A DNA stretch of 64,000 bases, from NCBI GenBank assembly GCA_036556425.1, contig DATBJJ010000169.1, forward strand, positions 1 through 64,000, in the 5' to 3' direction. The position numbers and the translations under genes were made by a program. The stretch is from DATBJJ01 sp036556425. Its GTDB lineage: Bacteria; Acidobacteriota; Vicinamibacteria; Vicinamibacterales; 2-12-FULL-66-21. This document shows, in pieces, positions 41,674-48,419 of the stretch. Under the pieces are notes generated by a model. That model ran no database searches. It was not told the origin of the DNA and saw nothing but the letters and a program-made list of their open reading frames with translations. The first letter of the stretch is position 1, and each line of letters starts with the position of its first letter.

Positions 41674-42057
41674 CTAGTCTTTTGGCGGCAGCGCGGCAAG
41701 CGCGTCCCGCACGACCTTCGCGAGGTTCTTCGGAGAGATGCTCGCCTTCGTCACGATCTGCGTCGCACCGGCTTTCCAGAGATCGTCGAGACGCGTCGCC
41801 GTGTACGCGTTCGACGTCACCACGACCGGTACCGTCGTGAGGCCCGGCGTGGATCGAATGCGGCGCAGGATCTCGGCGCCTTCGACTTTGGGCAGCATCA
41901 GATCGAGCAGCACGAGGTCGGGCCGCTCGCGCGCGATCGCGCCGAGCCCGGCTTCGCCGTCGCTGGCCACTTCCACTGTGAAACCTTCCTGTTTCAGCGC
42001 GGCCTGGTAGATGCTCGCCGCGAGCGCATTGTCCTCGATGATGATGATGTGCTTCAT
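41674..42057 (-). CDS. Stand-alone receiver protein
   Basis: 127 residues from ATG 42057, overlapping the HPt stop (ATGA). One receiver domain: HIIIIEDNALAASIYQAALK, DLVLLDLMLPKVEGAEI (acceptor Asp near 53), VVVTSNAY with the switch Ser, and IVTKASISPKNLAKVV with Lys. There is no output domain, so it either acts by protein contact (CheY-like) or shuttles phosphate with the HPt protein. It closely resembles in layout the receiver at 42431-42811 that flanks the HPt gene on its other side. Confidence 0.93.
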   Translation of the reverse strand: MKHIIIIEDNALAASIYQAALKQEGFTVEVASDGEAGLGAIARERPDLVLLDLMLPKVEGAEILRRIRSTPGLTTVPVVVTSNAYTATRLDDLWKAGATQIVTKASISPKNLAKVVRDALAALPPKD

Positions 42058-42434
42058 CGCGCCAGCCCTGCTTTCAACGCGTTCACGAGTCCCACGAATT
42101 GCGCTTGGGCGGAAGCAAGGCCCTCCCGAACCTCGCCGTTCCGACCATCCGCTGCAAGACGCTCGACGTTTGTGAGGGAAGCGGAGAGTCCCGCGGCTCC
42201 ACAAATCCCGCTGGTCCCGGCCGCGCTGTGCACGATCCGGACGACATTGGCCAAGTCACCTGCGGCAAGCGCGTCCGCGGCCGCGTCCAGCCGCTCGCTC
42301 GTTTCCGACAACCACATGCGCTCGAGATCGGCCGCCGCCACGCCCGTGTCCTCCGACAACACGCGAAGGCGGTGAGCGAGGAGTTGAGCTTCCGACTCGT
42401 GCGGCGTTTCCATGGACATTGCTCGCATGCTCAC
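42054..42434 (-). CDS. Histidine phosphotransfer (HPt) protein
   Basis: 126 residues if started at GTG 42434, which overlaps the preceding stop (GTGA); in-frame ATGs follow at 42428, 42419 and 42413. It is all-helical with the HPt motif NVVRIVHSAAGTSGICGAAGL, where the His is the expected phospho-acceptor (the usual form is xxHxxKGxSxxxG; here Ala-Ala-Gly replaces the Lys). The next helix, LTNVERLAADGRNGEVREGL, completes the four-helix bundle. A free HPt protein lets a hybrid kinase pass phosphate to separate receivers; receivers lie on both sides and a hybrid kinase is in the same cluster. The missing Lys is a mild deviation. Confidence 0.82.
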   Translation of the reverse strand: MSMRAMSMETPHESEAQLLAHRLRVLSEDTGVAAADLERMWLSETSERLDAAADALAAGDLANVVRIVHSAAGTSGICGAAGLSASLTNVERLAADGRNGEVREGLASAQAQFVGLVNALKAGLAR

Positions 42435-42811
42435 CGGACGTGCTGGGCGATCAGCCGCTCGACCTCGTCGCCCAACGCGCGCAGCGAAAAATTTGCTTTC
42501 ACGTAGTATCCGATCGCGCCCAACTCGACCGCGTGCGTCTTATCTTCGTCGCGCGACGAGTTCGAGATGATCGCGACCGGAATCCCCGCTGTCTCCGGAT
42601 GCGCGCGGAGCGCCGCGAGCATTTCGATCCCCGATACTCTCGGCATCAGCAGATCGAGCAGGATGAGATCGGGGATCGCTTCTCGGGCCATCCGCAACCC
42701 CACTTCCCCGTCTTCCGCAGACTTCACGACGAGGCCGCGCTGCTTCAGGGTCGCCTCGCACGCCTGGCGCAGGAACCGGTCGTCCTCGACGAGCAGTACG
42801 TACGGCGGCAT
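42431..42811 (-). CDS. Stand-alone receiver protein
   Basis: 126 residues from ATG 42811. Receiver motifs: YVLLVEDDRFLRQACEATLK, DLILLDLLMPRVSGIEMLAA (acceptor Asp), VAIISNSSRDED and YYVKANFSLRALG with Lys. There is no output domain. It is the first signalling gene of the cluster on this strand, 13 bp after the small membrane protein gene and overlapping the HPt gene by 4 nt. Confidence 0.93.
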   Translation of the reverse strand: MPPYVLLVEDDRFLRQACEATLKQRGLVVKSAEDGEVGLRMAREAIPDLILLDLLMPRVSGIEMLAALRAHPETAGIPVAIISNSSRDEDKTHAVELGAIGYYVKANFSLRALGDEVERLIAQHVR

Positions 42812-42824
42812 CGTCTCGGCGAAC

Positions 42825-43319
42825 TTACTTCGTGACGCGCGTGTTGTGCGCCACGACCGCCGCCGTCGCGGCGTTGATCACCGTGGCGAGGATCACCGCA
42901 CCCTTGCGGTTGTGCTTCCACGCGCGCTCGATGAAATAGATGCTGCCCGCCGTCGCCGCCGCCTTCACGGCCGTCGACGCGAGCTTCTTGCCGGCGACCG
43001 GCTGCATCGCCGGGTTCGCCTCGACGCCGCCGCGCTTCACCGCGGCGCTCGTCGTATACATGTCGAATCCCTGAAGGACGGCGAAGCTCGCGTACAGCGG
43101 AATCAGCGCCGCAGGCCGCTGTGACGTCGTGGCACGCGTCATCGAGAGCTGGCGAACGCTCGGCAGCGTCTCGACGCTTTCTTCCGCCGCCGGCCGGCTC
43201 TCCGCAATCGCGCTGACGGCGACCGCAATCGGCGCCTCGGTGGTGACGGCGGAGGGCGCCGCGGGAACGAGCGTCCCAACGGTGACGGCAACGGTGAAGA
43301 TCGCGGCAGTGACGTCCAT
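42825..43319 (-). CDS. Small membrane protein, DUF5658-like
   Basis: 164 residues from ATG 43319, with AGGAGG and GAGGAA just upstream. An N-terminal hydrophobic segment (AAIFTVAVTVGTLVP) may be a signal peptide. The C-terminal half has LIPLYASFAVLQGFDMYTTS, RGGVEANPAMQPVAG, TAGSIYFIERAWKHNRKGAV and AATAAVVAHNTRV. This fits the small DUF5658-like family I associate with an LQxxDxxTT...EANPxM pattern. The function is unknown. It sits 13 bp before the phosphorelay genes and behind a well-defined AT-rich dyad, so it may be the operon's first gene and a membrane input or partner. Confidence 0.7.
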   Translation of the reverse strand: MDVTAAIFTVAVTVGTLVPAAPSAVTTEAPIAVAVSAIAESRPAAEESVETLPSVRQLSMTRATTSQRPAALIPLYASFAVLQGFDMYTTSAAVKRGGVEANPAMQPVAGKKLASTAVKAAATAGSIYFIERAWKHNRKGAVILATVINAATAAVVAHNTRVTK

Positions 43320-43383
43320 TTCCTCAGTCCTCCTGAACGCCACATGGCGTTGGCAGCCGTCAGTGCCAGTTGTGCGCCAATAG

Positions 43384-43407
43384 GTCAATATTCTGTAACT
43401 TATTGAC
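43384..43407. promoter_or_regulatory. Dyad GTCAATA-N10-TATTGAC in an AT-rich promoter region
   Basis: GTCAATA at 43384-43390 and TATTGAC at 43401-43407 are perfect inverted arms in a stretch (about 43376-43432) far more AT-rich than the rest of the window. It lies 65 bp before the start of the small membrane protein and the phosphorelay genes, a fitting position for a dimeric regulator. Confidence 0.45.
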
Positions 43408-43524
43408 AATAATATATTTAAATGTGTCCAACAATTCTGAAATGGTGGGCCCACGGGCGGGACCGCACGCAAGCGGGCGGCGGCGCACAGCTAGGCGCGC
43501 GCCAAAAGGGCCGGAGAGCCGTCT

Positions 43525-43863
43525 CTAAGCTGCGGAGCCGTACAGGGGGACCCAGAGATCGTTCTCGTCGATCTCCGGCACCGATTCGGGTGAAAAGCGA
43601 GACGCGGCCACCGTCGACGACGCGCCTTCGACGAGGCGCAGCGAGCGCGAGAGCGGATCGAATCGCACTGGCCGCATCGGGACTTCCAGCTGCGCGTCGT
43701 CGCACTCGACGACGAGGCTGCGAATGCGAGGGGCGCGCGGCTCGATCACGAATCCGAGCAGCTTGCCAATCTCGCGGTCGTCCGCGCTGCGCACGCTCAG
43801 GCGACCGAGACGAAGGCTGCCTGCCTTCACCTTGTGCGCCGGGAGGTATCGAGCGGTTTGCAT
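43525..43863 (-). CDS. PRC-barrel-like small protein
   Basis: 112 residues from ATG 43863, with GGAG 9 nt upstream. The sequence SLRLGRLSVRSADDREIGKL, then LGFVIEPRAPRIRSLVVECD and LEVPMRPVRFDPLSRSLRL, follows the PRC-barrel pattern (v.d.dg..iG.v.dvlid...g.v..lvv) used by photosynthetic reaction centre H subunits and ribosome-maturation RimM. Such stand-alone PRC-barrel proteins are common and mostly uncharacterised. It has no signal peptide. It is divergent from the beta-barrel protein gene. Confidence 0.65.
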   Translation of the reverse strand: MQTARYLPAHKVKAGSLRLGRLSVRSADDREIGKLLGFVIEPRAPRIRSLVVECDDAQLEVPMRPVRFDPLSRSLRLVEGASSTVAASRFSPESVPEIDENDLWVPLYGSAA

Positions 43864-43991
43864 ATGCGCTCCGCCGTCCTACGTGGCAAAAGAGGTACCA
43901 GCGAGACACTCCGAAATCTGGCCCAAGTTTGAAAGCTTGCGGCAGAGGTCTGTCCCACTGTAGGCTTTCGCTTTCATATCCTGTACGGGGG

Positions 43992-44621
43992 ATGTTCATG
44001 ACGCTCAAGCGATTGCTCGTCCTGGTCGTTAGCGGATCGACGCTGCTCGCCGCGCACGCCGCATCGGCGCAGACCGAAGGCAGAGTCAGCGTGGGCGGAT
44101 CGGTCACATTCGTGAAGCCGACCGACGACGAAGTGAAATCGGTGTTCAGGCCGGGTCCGCTCGTGCGGCTCAATCCGCGAAAGGGTTGGGGACCGGCGGG
44201 GGCGCTCAACTGGTTCACCGCGGACATCGAGGATCCCTCCGGCTCGTCCAATTCGTTCGCCCGGCTCCGCGTTCGTCCGCTCATGGTCGGCGTCGCGTAT
44301 ACGATCGGCGAGCAGCCGGTGCTGGTGAGCTTTTCCATTGTCGCCGGGCCGTCGTTCAACAAGCTGTCGCTCGAGGACGATTTCGTGCGCAGTCTTCCGG
44401 CGGGCAGCGCGCCCGAAGTCGACGCGAAAACCAGCCTCGCCGTGCGTCCCGGCGTGGGCGTAACGCTGACGGTCGCGCCGCGCGTGGCGATCGTGGGATT
44501 CGGCGGCTACATGGTGAACCGCCCCGACGTCGTGTATCGCGATGCCACGCGGCAGCTCACCAATCGATGGAAGGCGGATTCCATCGTGCTCAGCGTCGGA
44601 GCGGTCTACTCGCTGTTCTGA
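43992..44621 (+). CDS. Exported outer-membrane beta-barrel-like protein
   Basis: 209 residues from ATG 43992 (a second ATG at 43998 is equally possible). Signal peptide LLVLVVSGSTLLAAHAASAQ, cleaved before TEGRVS. The mature part alternates polar and hydrophobic residues in strands with Gly/aromatic turns (RVSVGGSVTFVKPTD, PLMVGVAYTIGEQPVLVSFS, PRVAIVGFGGYMVNRPDV) and ends SVGAVYSLF with a terminal Phe, as outer-membrane barrels do. It is too short for a porin; an 8-strand OmpA/OmpW-like barrel is the best guess. A TATCCT hexamer at 43977-43982 may be its -10 box. It is followed by a heptamer array and the sugar genes. Confidence 0.7.
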   Translation: MFMTLKRLLVLVVSGSTLLAAHAASAQTEGRVSVGGSVTFVKPTDDEVKSVFRPGPLVRLNPRKGWGPAGALNWFTADIEDPSGSSNSFARLRVRPLMVGVAYTIGEQPVLVSFSIVAGPSFNKLSLEDDFVRSLPAGSAPEVDAKTSLAVRPGVGVTLTVAPRVAIVGFGGYMVNRPDVVYRDATRQLTNRWKADSIVLSVGAVYSLF

Positions 44622-44644
44622 AGAACTCGTCGTTCGGTTTCTCA

Positions 44645-44665
44645 GTTCTTCGTTCTTCGTTCATC
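44645..44665. repeat. GTTCTTC heptamer array abutting a start codon
   Basis: GTTCTTC, GTTCTTC, GTTCATC occupy 44645-44665 and end exactly at ATG 44666. A looser match (CGTCGTTCGGTTTC) precedes it. No Shine-Dalgarno is present, so the array is the gene's whole immediate leader. Confidence 0.8.
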
Positions 44666-45466
44666 ATGAAGGCGGTCGTGCTCGCGCGCGGCAAGGGGAC
44701 CCGGATGCGCGCCAGTGGGTCGGCGGCCGGCGATCCCGCGCAGACGCGGATCGCCGACACGGGCGTCAAGGGAATGATTCCGTTCCGGCGTCCTTTTCTC
44801 GACTACGTGCTCAGCGCGCTCGCCGATGCCGGGTGCCGCGACATCTGCCTCGTCATCGGTCCCGAACATGACATCGTCCGCGAGCACTACGAGCGCCACA
44901 GGCCGGCGCGCGTGCGGATCTCGTTCGCCGTTCAGGCGGAACCGCGAGGTACCGCCGACGCGGTCCTCGCCGCACGCGGCTTCGCCGCAAGCGATCCATT
45001 CCTGGTGTTGAACGCCGACAACTACTATCCGGTCGAAGTCCTCCGATCGCTCGTCGATCTCGACGGACAGGGTCTTCCCGCATTTCAACGATCGACGCTC
45101 ATCGCCGAAAGCAATATCGATCCCGAGCGAGTCCGGAGCTTCGCGATGTTGACGATCGACGCGCACGGGAATCTCGTCGACATCGTCGAGAAGCCTGATG
45201 CCGACGCGTTCGCGCGATACGGCGACGCGGTCCGCGTGAGCATGAACTGCTGGCGATTCGAGCCGGCGATCTTCACCGCGTGCGAACGAGTCGAGCCGTC
45301 CGCGCGCGGCGAGTTGGAGCTGCCAAACGCCGTCCGCTACGCGGTGCGCGAGCTCGGTCAGCGTTTCCACACCATCCCGGTCGAGGCGGGCGTTCTGGAT
45401 CTTTCACGGCGCGAGGACATCGCCGAAGTCGAGCGCCGGCTCGCGCATGTCGATCCACGACCCTGA
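44666..45466 (+). CDS. Sugar-1-phosphate nucleotidyltransferase-like protein
   Basis: 266 residues from ATG 44666. The Rossmann-type nucleotide-binding start MKAVVLARGKGTRMR is followed by VKGMIPFRRPFLDYVLSALAD, replacing the common KPLLPVxGxPLLDY. Later come QAEPRGTADAVLAARGFA, LVLNADNYYPVEVLRSLV (the metal-binding D-N-D/N segment), and DIVEKPD with the sugar-binding EKP. It should join a sugar-1-phosphate to an NTP. The GHMP kinase gene overlaps its 3' end by 20 nt, so the two are co-translated and probably act in sequence: kinase first, this enzyme second. The sugar is not determinable from the motif; GH109 downstream hints at N-acetylgalactosamine. Confidence 0.82.
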   Translation: MKAVVLARGKGTRMRASGSAAGDPAQTRIADTGVKGMIPFRRPFLDYVLSALADAGCRDICLVIGPEHDIVREHYERHRPARVRISFAVQAEPRGTADAVLAARGFAASDPFLVLNADNYYPVEVLRSLVDLDGQGLPAFQRSTLIAESNIDPERVRSFAMLTIDAHGNLVDIVEKPDADAFARYGDAVRVSMNCWRFEPAIFTACERVEPSARGELELPNAVRYAVRELGQRFHTIPVEAGVLDLSRREDIAEVERRLAHVDPRP

Positions 45467-46784
45467 CGATCGCCGCGTGGCCGACGCGCTCGAGCGCGCC
45501 GGATTCGGCGGCGCGCTGGCGCAAACGACCGCCGCGCGATTGACGGCGCTCGGCGAGGAGCTCCGGCACCAGCGCGGCGCCGTCGCGTCCGACGCGTGGT
45601 TCGTTCCAGGACGGATCGAAGTCCTCGGCAAGCACACGGACTATGCGGGCGGGCGCAGCCTCGTCTGCGCCGTCGAACGGGGCATCGCCGCCGTCAGCGC
45701 GGCGCGAGACGATGGACGCCTGACGGTGACCGACACGCGCAGGCAAGCCTCGGTCGTCCTCGACCAGGCATCTCCCGCATCGACGACGTGGACGACGTAT
45801 CCGGCGACGGTCTTCACGCGCCTCCGCCGCAATTTTCCCGATCGCATCCGTGGCGCTGATGTGGTCTTCGAGAGCGATCTGCCTTCGGCGTCGGGAATGA
45901 GCAGCTCGAGCGCGGTGATGATCGTGGTGCTGCTCGCGCTGGCGCACGCGTCTCGCCTCGACGCGTCGCCCGAGTGGGCGGCGAACATCGAGAACGACGA
46001 GGATCTCGCGGCGTATGCGGCGACGATCGAGAATGGAAGCGCGTTCAGAAACCTCGCCAGCGAAAGCGGCGTCGGCACGCGCGGCGGCAGCGAGGATCAC
46101 ACCGCGATTCTCTGCAGCCGGCCTGGCAGGCTGGCGCAGTATTCGTATCGGCCCACGCGGCACGAGCGGTCGATCGCGCTCCCGCCCGAGCTGGTCCTCG
46201 CGATCGGCGTCTCCGGCGTGCGCGCGCAGAAGACAGGAAACGCGCGGGAGGGCTACAATCGCGCAGCGCACGGGATCGAGCGGATTCTCGAGCTCTGGCG
46301 GAGGACGTCAGGCCGCCGCGATGAGACGCTCGCCGACGCGATCTCGAGCGCGCCCGGCGCCGCCGCGCGGATTCGGGCGCTGGTGGCGCACGACGAGCCG
46401 CGGCTCGTGGATCGGTTCGATCACTTCGTCGAGGAGAGCATGGTGCTCGTGCCGTTGGCGGGCGATCAGCTCGAGCAAGGAGCCCTCGACGCATTCGGCC
46501 CGAGCGTGGACCGGTCGCAGGATCTCGCCGAACGTCTGCTCGGCAATCAAGTGCCGGAGACGATCTCGCTGGCGCGGCTCGCCCGCGAGCGGGGCGCGAT
46601 CGCGGCGTCCGCGTTCGGCGCCGGATTCGGCGGCAGCGCGTGGGCGCTCGTCGAACGCGGCGACGCCGATGATTTCCTCGCGCGGTGGCAGAAGGCGTAT
46701 GCACGCGCGCATCCGGGACCGGCGTCGCGATCGATCTTTTTCTTCACGAGACCTGGACCGGCCGCGCTGCGCATCAGCGCGTAG
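45447..46784 (+). CDS. GHMP-superfamily sugar kinase (galactokinase-like)
   Basis: 445 residues from ATG 45447. The galactokinase signature is VPGRIEVLGKHTDYAGGRSL near residue 55 (canonical GRxNxIGEHxDYxGG, here with IEVLGKH). The GHMP ATP loop is LPSASGMSSSSAVMI near 150, and motif 3 is GAGFGGSAWALVE near 392. It phosphorylates the C1 of a galactose-type sugar with ATP. The changed Asn and Glu in motif 1 and the company of a nucleotidyltransferase and a GH109-like enzyme suggest a substrate other than plain galactose; GalNAc kinase is one option. It overlaps the upstream gene by 20 nt. The GH109-like gene starts 26 nt downstream. Confidence 0.88.
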   Translation: MSIHDPDDRRVADALERAGFGGALAQTTAARLTALGEELRHQRGAVASDAWFVPGRIEVLGKHTDYAGGRSLVCAVERGIAAVSAARDDGRLTVTDTRRQASVVLDQASPASTTWTTYPATVFTRLRRNFPDRIRGADVVFESDLPSASGMSSSSAVMIVVLLALAHASRLDASPEWAANIENDEDLAAYAATIENGSAFRNLASESGVGTRGGSEDHTAILCSRPGRLAQYSYRPTRHERSIALPPELVLAIGVSGVRAQKTGNAREGYNRAAHGIERILELWRRTSGRRDETLADAISSAPGAAARIRALVAHDEPRLVDRFDHFVEESMVLVPLAGDQLEQGALDAFGPSVDRSQDLAERLLGNQVPETISLARLARERGAIAASAFGAGFGGSAWALVERGDADDFLARWQKAYARAHPGPASRSIFFFTRPGPAALRISA

Positions 46785-46810
46785 CGGCCGGCGAATTGGG
46801 AGCGTTTCCT

Positions 46811-48172
46811 ATGTCCACACATGACGGTGCACCGAATCGCCGCACCTTTCTGGAAATCGCTGCTGGCTTCCTGAGCGCCGCGGCCGCGGGCCGCACGATG
46901 CGCGCGGCCGCCCCACCGGCGCAGTCGCCAGACAAACCATCCGTGCCGTTTGCGGCGCCGCCAATTCCCGAAGTTCGGATCGGGTTCGTCGGCGTGGGCG
47001 GTCAAGGATCGGCGCACGTACGCAACATGCTGCGGGTGCCGGGCGCGAAGGTGACCGCGGTCTGCGACATCGCGCCGGAGCGCGTGGCGCTCGTGCAAAA
47101 GTGGGTCGTCGCCGCGGGACAGAAGGAGCCGACCGGCTACACGCGCGGGCCGCGCGATTTCGAGCGGCTCTGCGAGACCGAGAATCTCGACCTCGTGTTC
47201 ACCGCGACGCCGTGGGAATGGCACGTGCCCGTGTGCGTGGCCGCGATGAAGAACGGCAAGCATGCCGCCACCGAAGTGCCGGCGGCGATGACGCTGGATG
47301 ACTGCTGGCAGCTCGTCGAGCACGCGGAGAAGCATCGCAAGCACTGCGTGATGATGGAGAACTGCAACTACGATCGCCCCGAGATGATGGTGTTCAACAT
47401 GGTCCGCAAGGGCCTCTTCGGCGAGATCCTGCATGCCGAGGGGGGCTACTTGCACGATCTGCGATCGGTGAAGTTCTCGAGCACCGGCGAAGGCCTGTGG
47501 CGGCGCGCGTGGGCGTCGAAGGTCAATGGCAATCTGTATCCGACGCACGGGCTCGGACCGGTCGCGAACTGCCTCGACATCAACCGCGGCGATCGCTTCG
47601 AATATCTGGTCTCGATGAGCGGGCCGTCGCGCGGCCTGCAGGACTGGGCACGCGAGCACTTTCCGGAAGGCTCGCCGCAGCGCGGCGAGAAGTACGTGCT
47701 CGGCGACGTGAACGTCAGCCTCATTCGAACGGCGCGCGGCCGCACGATCACCGTCGTCCACGACACGAATCTGCCTCGGCCGTACAGCCGCATCCATGTG
47801 GTGCAAGGCACGCGCGGTTTGTTCATGGGCTATCCCGATCGCGTGTACATCGAAGGGCGAAGCCCGGAGCATCGATGGGAAGAAGCTCGCGCCTATCTCC
47901 AGGAGTTCGATCATCCGCTATGGGTGCAGTTGACGAAGACCGCCGAAGGCGCCGGGCATGGCGGTATGGATTACATAGAGGACTATCGCCTCGTGAAGTG
48001 TCTTCGTGAAGGCCTGCCGACCGACATGAACGTGTACGATGCGGCGGCGTTGAGCTCGGTCGTGCAGCTCAGCGAGCGATCGCACGCGCGGCGCAGCGCG
48101 TCGGTAGATTTTCCCGACTTCACGCGCGGACGATGGCAATCGACGCCGCCGCTGGGGATCATCACCGCGTAG
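46811..48172 (+). CDS. Gfo/Idh/MocA-family protein of the GH109 (alpha-N-acetylgalactosaminidase) type, Tat-exported
   Basis: 453 residues from ATG 46811. The N-terminus APNRRTFLEIAAGFLSAAAA is a twin-arginine signal, fitting an NAD-loaded enzyme exported folded. The Rossmann motif is VRIGFVGVGGQGSAHVRNML near 56-75. Later segments match GH109: TATPWEWHVPVCVAAMKNGK, ENCNYDRPEMMVFNMVRKGL, YPTHGLGPVANCLDINRGD, GHGGMDYIEDYRLVKCLREG and DFTRGRWQSTPPL. GH109 enzymes cleave terminal alpha-GalNAc by an NAD-assisted oxidation/elimination mechanism. With the adjacent kinase and nucleotidyltransferase this suggests GalNAc release and re-use. Other GH109-like proteins have other sugars, so the specificity is tentative. 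Confidence 0.87.
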   Translation: MSTHDGAPNRRTFLEIAAGFLSAAAAGRTMRAAAPPAQSPDKPSVPFAAPPIPEVRIGFVGVGGQGSAHVRNMLRVPGAKVTAVCDIAPERVALVQKWVVAAGQKEPTGYTRGPRDFERLCETENLDLVFTATPWEWHVPVCVAAMKNGKHAATEVPAAMTLDDCWQLVEHAEKHRKHCVMMENCNYDRPEMMVFNMVRKGLFGEILHAEGGYLHDLRSVKFSSTGEGLWRRAWASKVNGNLYPTHGLGPVANCLDINRGDRFEYLVSMSGPSRGLQDWAREHFPEGSPQRGEKYVLGDVNVSLIRTARGRTITVVHDTNLPRPYSRIHVVQGTRGLFMGYPDRVYIEGRSPEHRWEEARAYLQEFDHPLWVQLTKTAEGAGHGGMDYIEDYRLVKCLREGLPTDMNVYDAAALSSVVQLSERSHARRSASVDFPDFTRGRWQSTPPLGIITA

Positions 48173-48404
48173 GCCGTCCATACTTCGAGACTCAACGCAG
48201 GCGGAACACGTGCGCGGCCGCGCCGTGTTTCTTTTGCGCATCTTCTCCGCGTTTTCCCTCCTCCACTCGTAAGAGCTACACGGTTTTGCGCCGATCGCCG
48301 GTATTGCTGAGCGACTACTCGCGCGATTTCTCCTGATTTCTCGAGGGGCACGTCGATTGCCCGCTTGCTCGCCGCACTTCGCACCAGTCGATGCGAAACA
48401 CACC

Positions 48405-48412
48405 CGAGGAGG
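48405..48412 (+). promoter_or_regulatory. Strong Shine-Dalgarno of the haloperoxidase
   Basis: GAGGAGGA at about 48405-48412 lies 7 nt before ATG 48420. It decides that start against the open frame reaching up to 48357. Confidence 0.75.
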
Positions 48413-48419
48413 AGTACGC

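Noticed and set aside
37201..42811. Sigma-54 promoter inside the phosphorelay cluster
   Set aside because: No TGGCAC-N5-TTGC match with correct spacing was found on either strand in the gaps.
48173..48419. A small gene in the 247-bp gap before the haloperoxidase
   Set aside because: Short open frames there lack a ribosome site and protein-like composition; only the Shine-Dalgarno of the haloperoxidase is recognisable.
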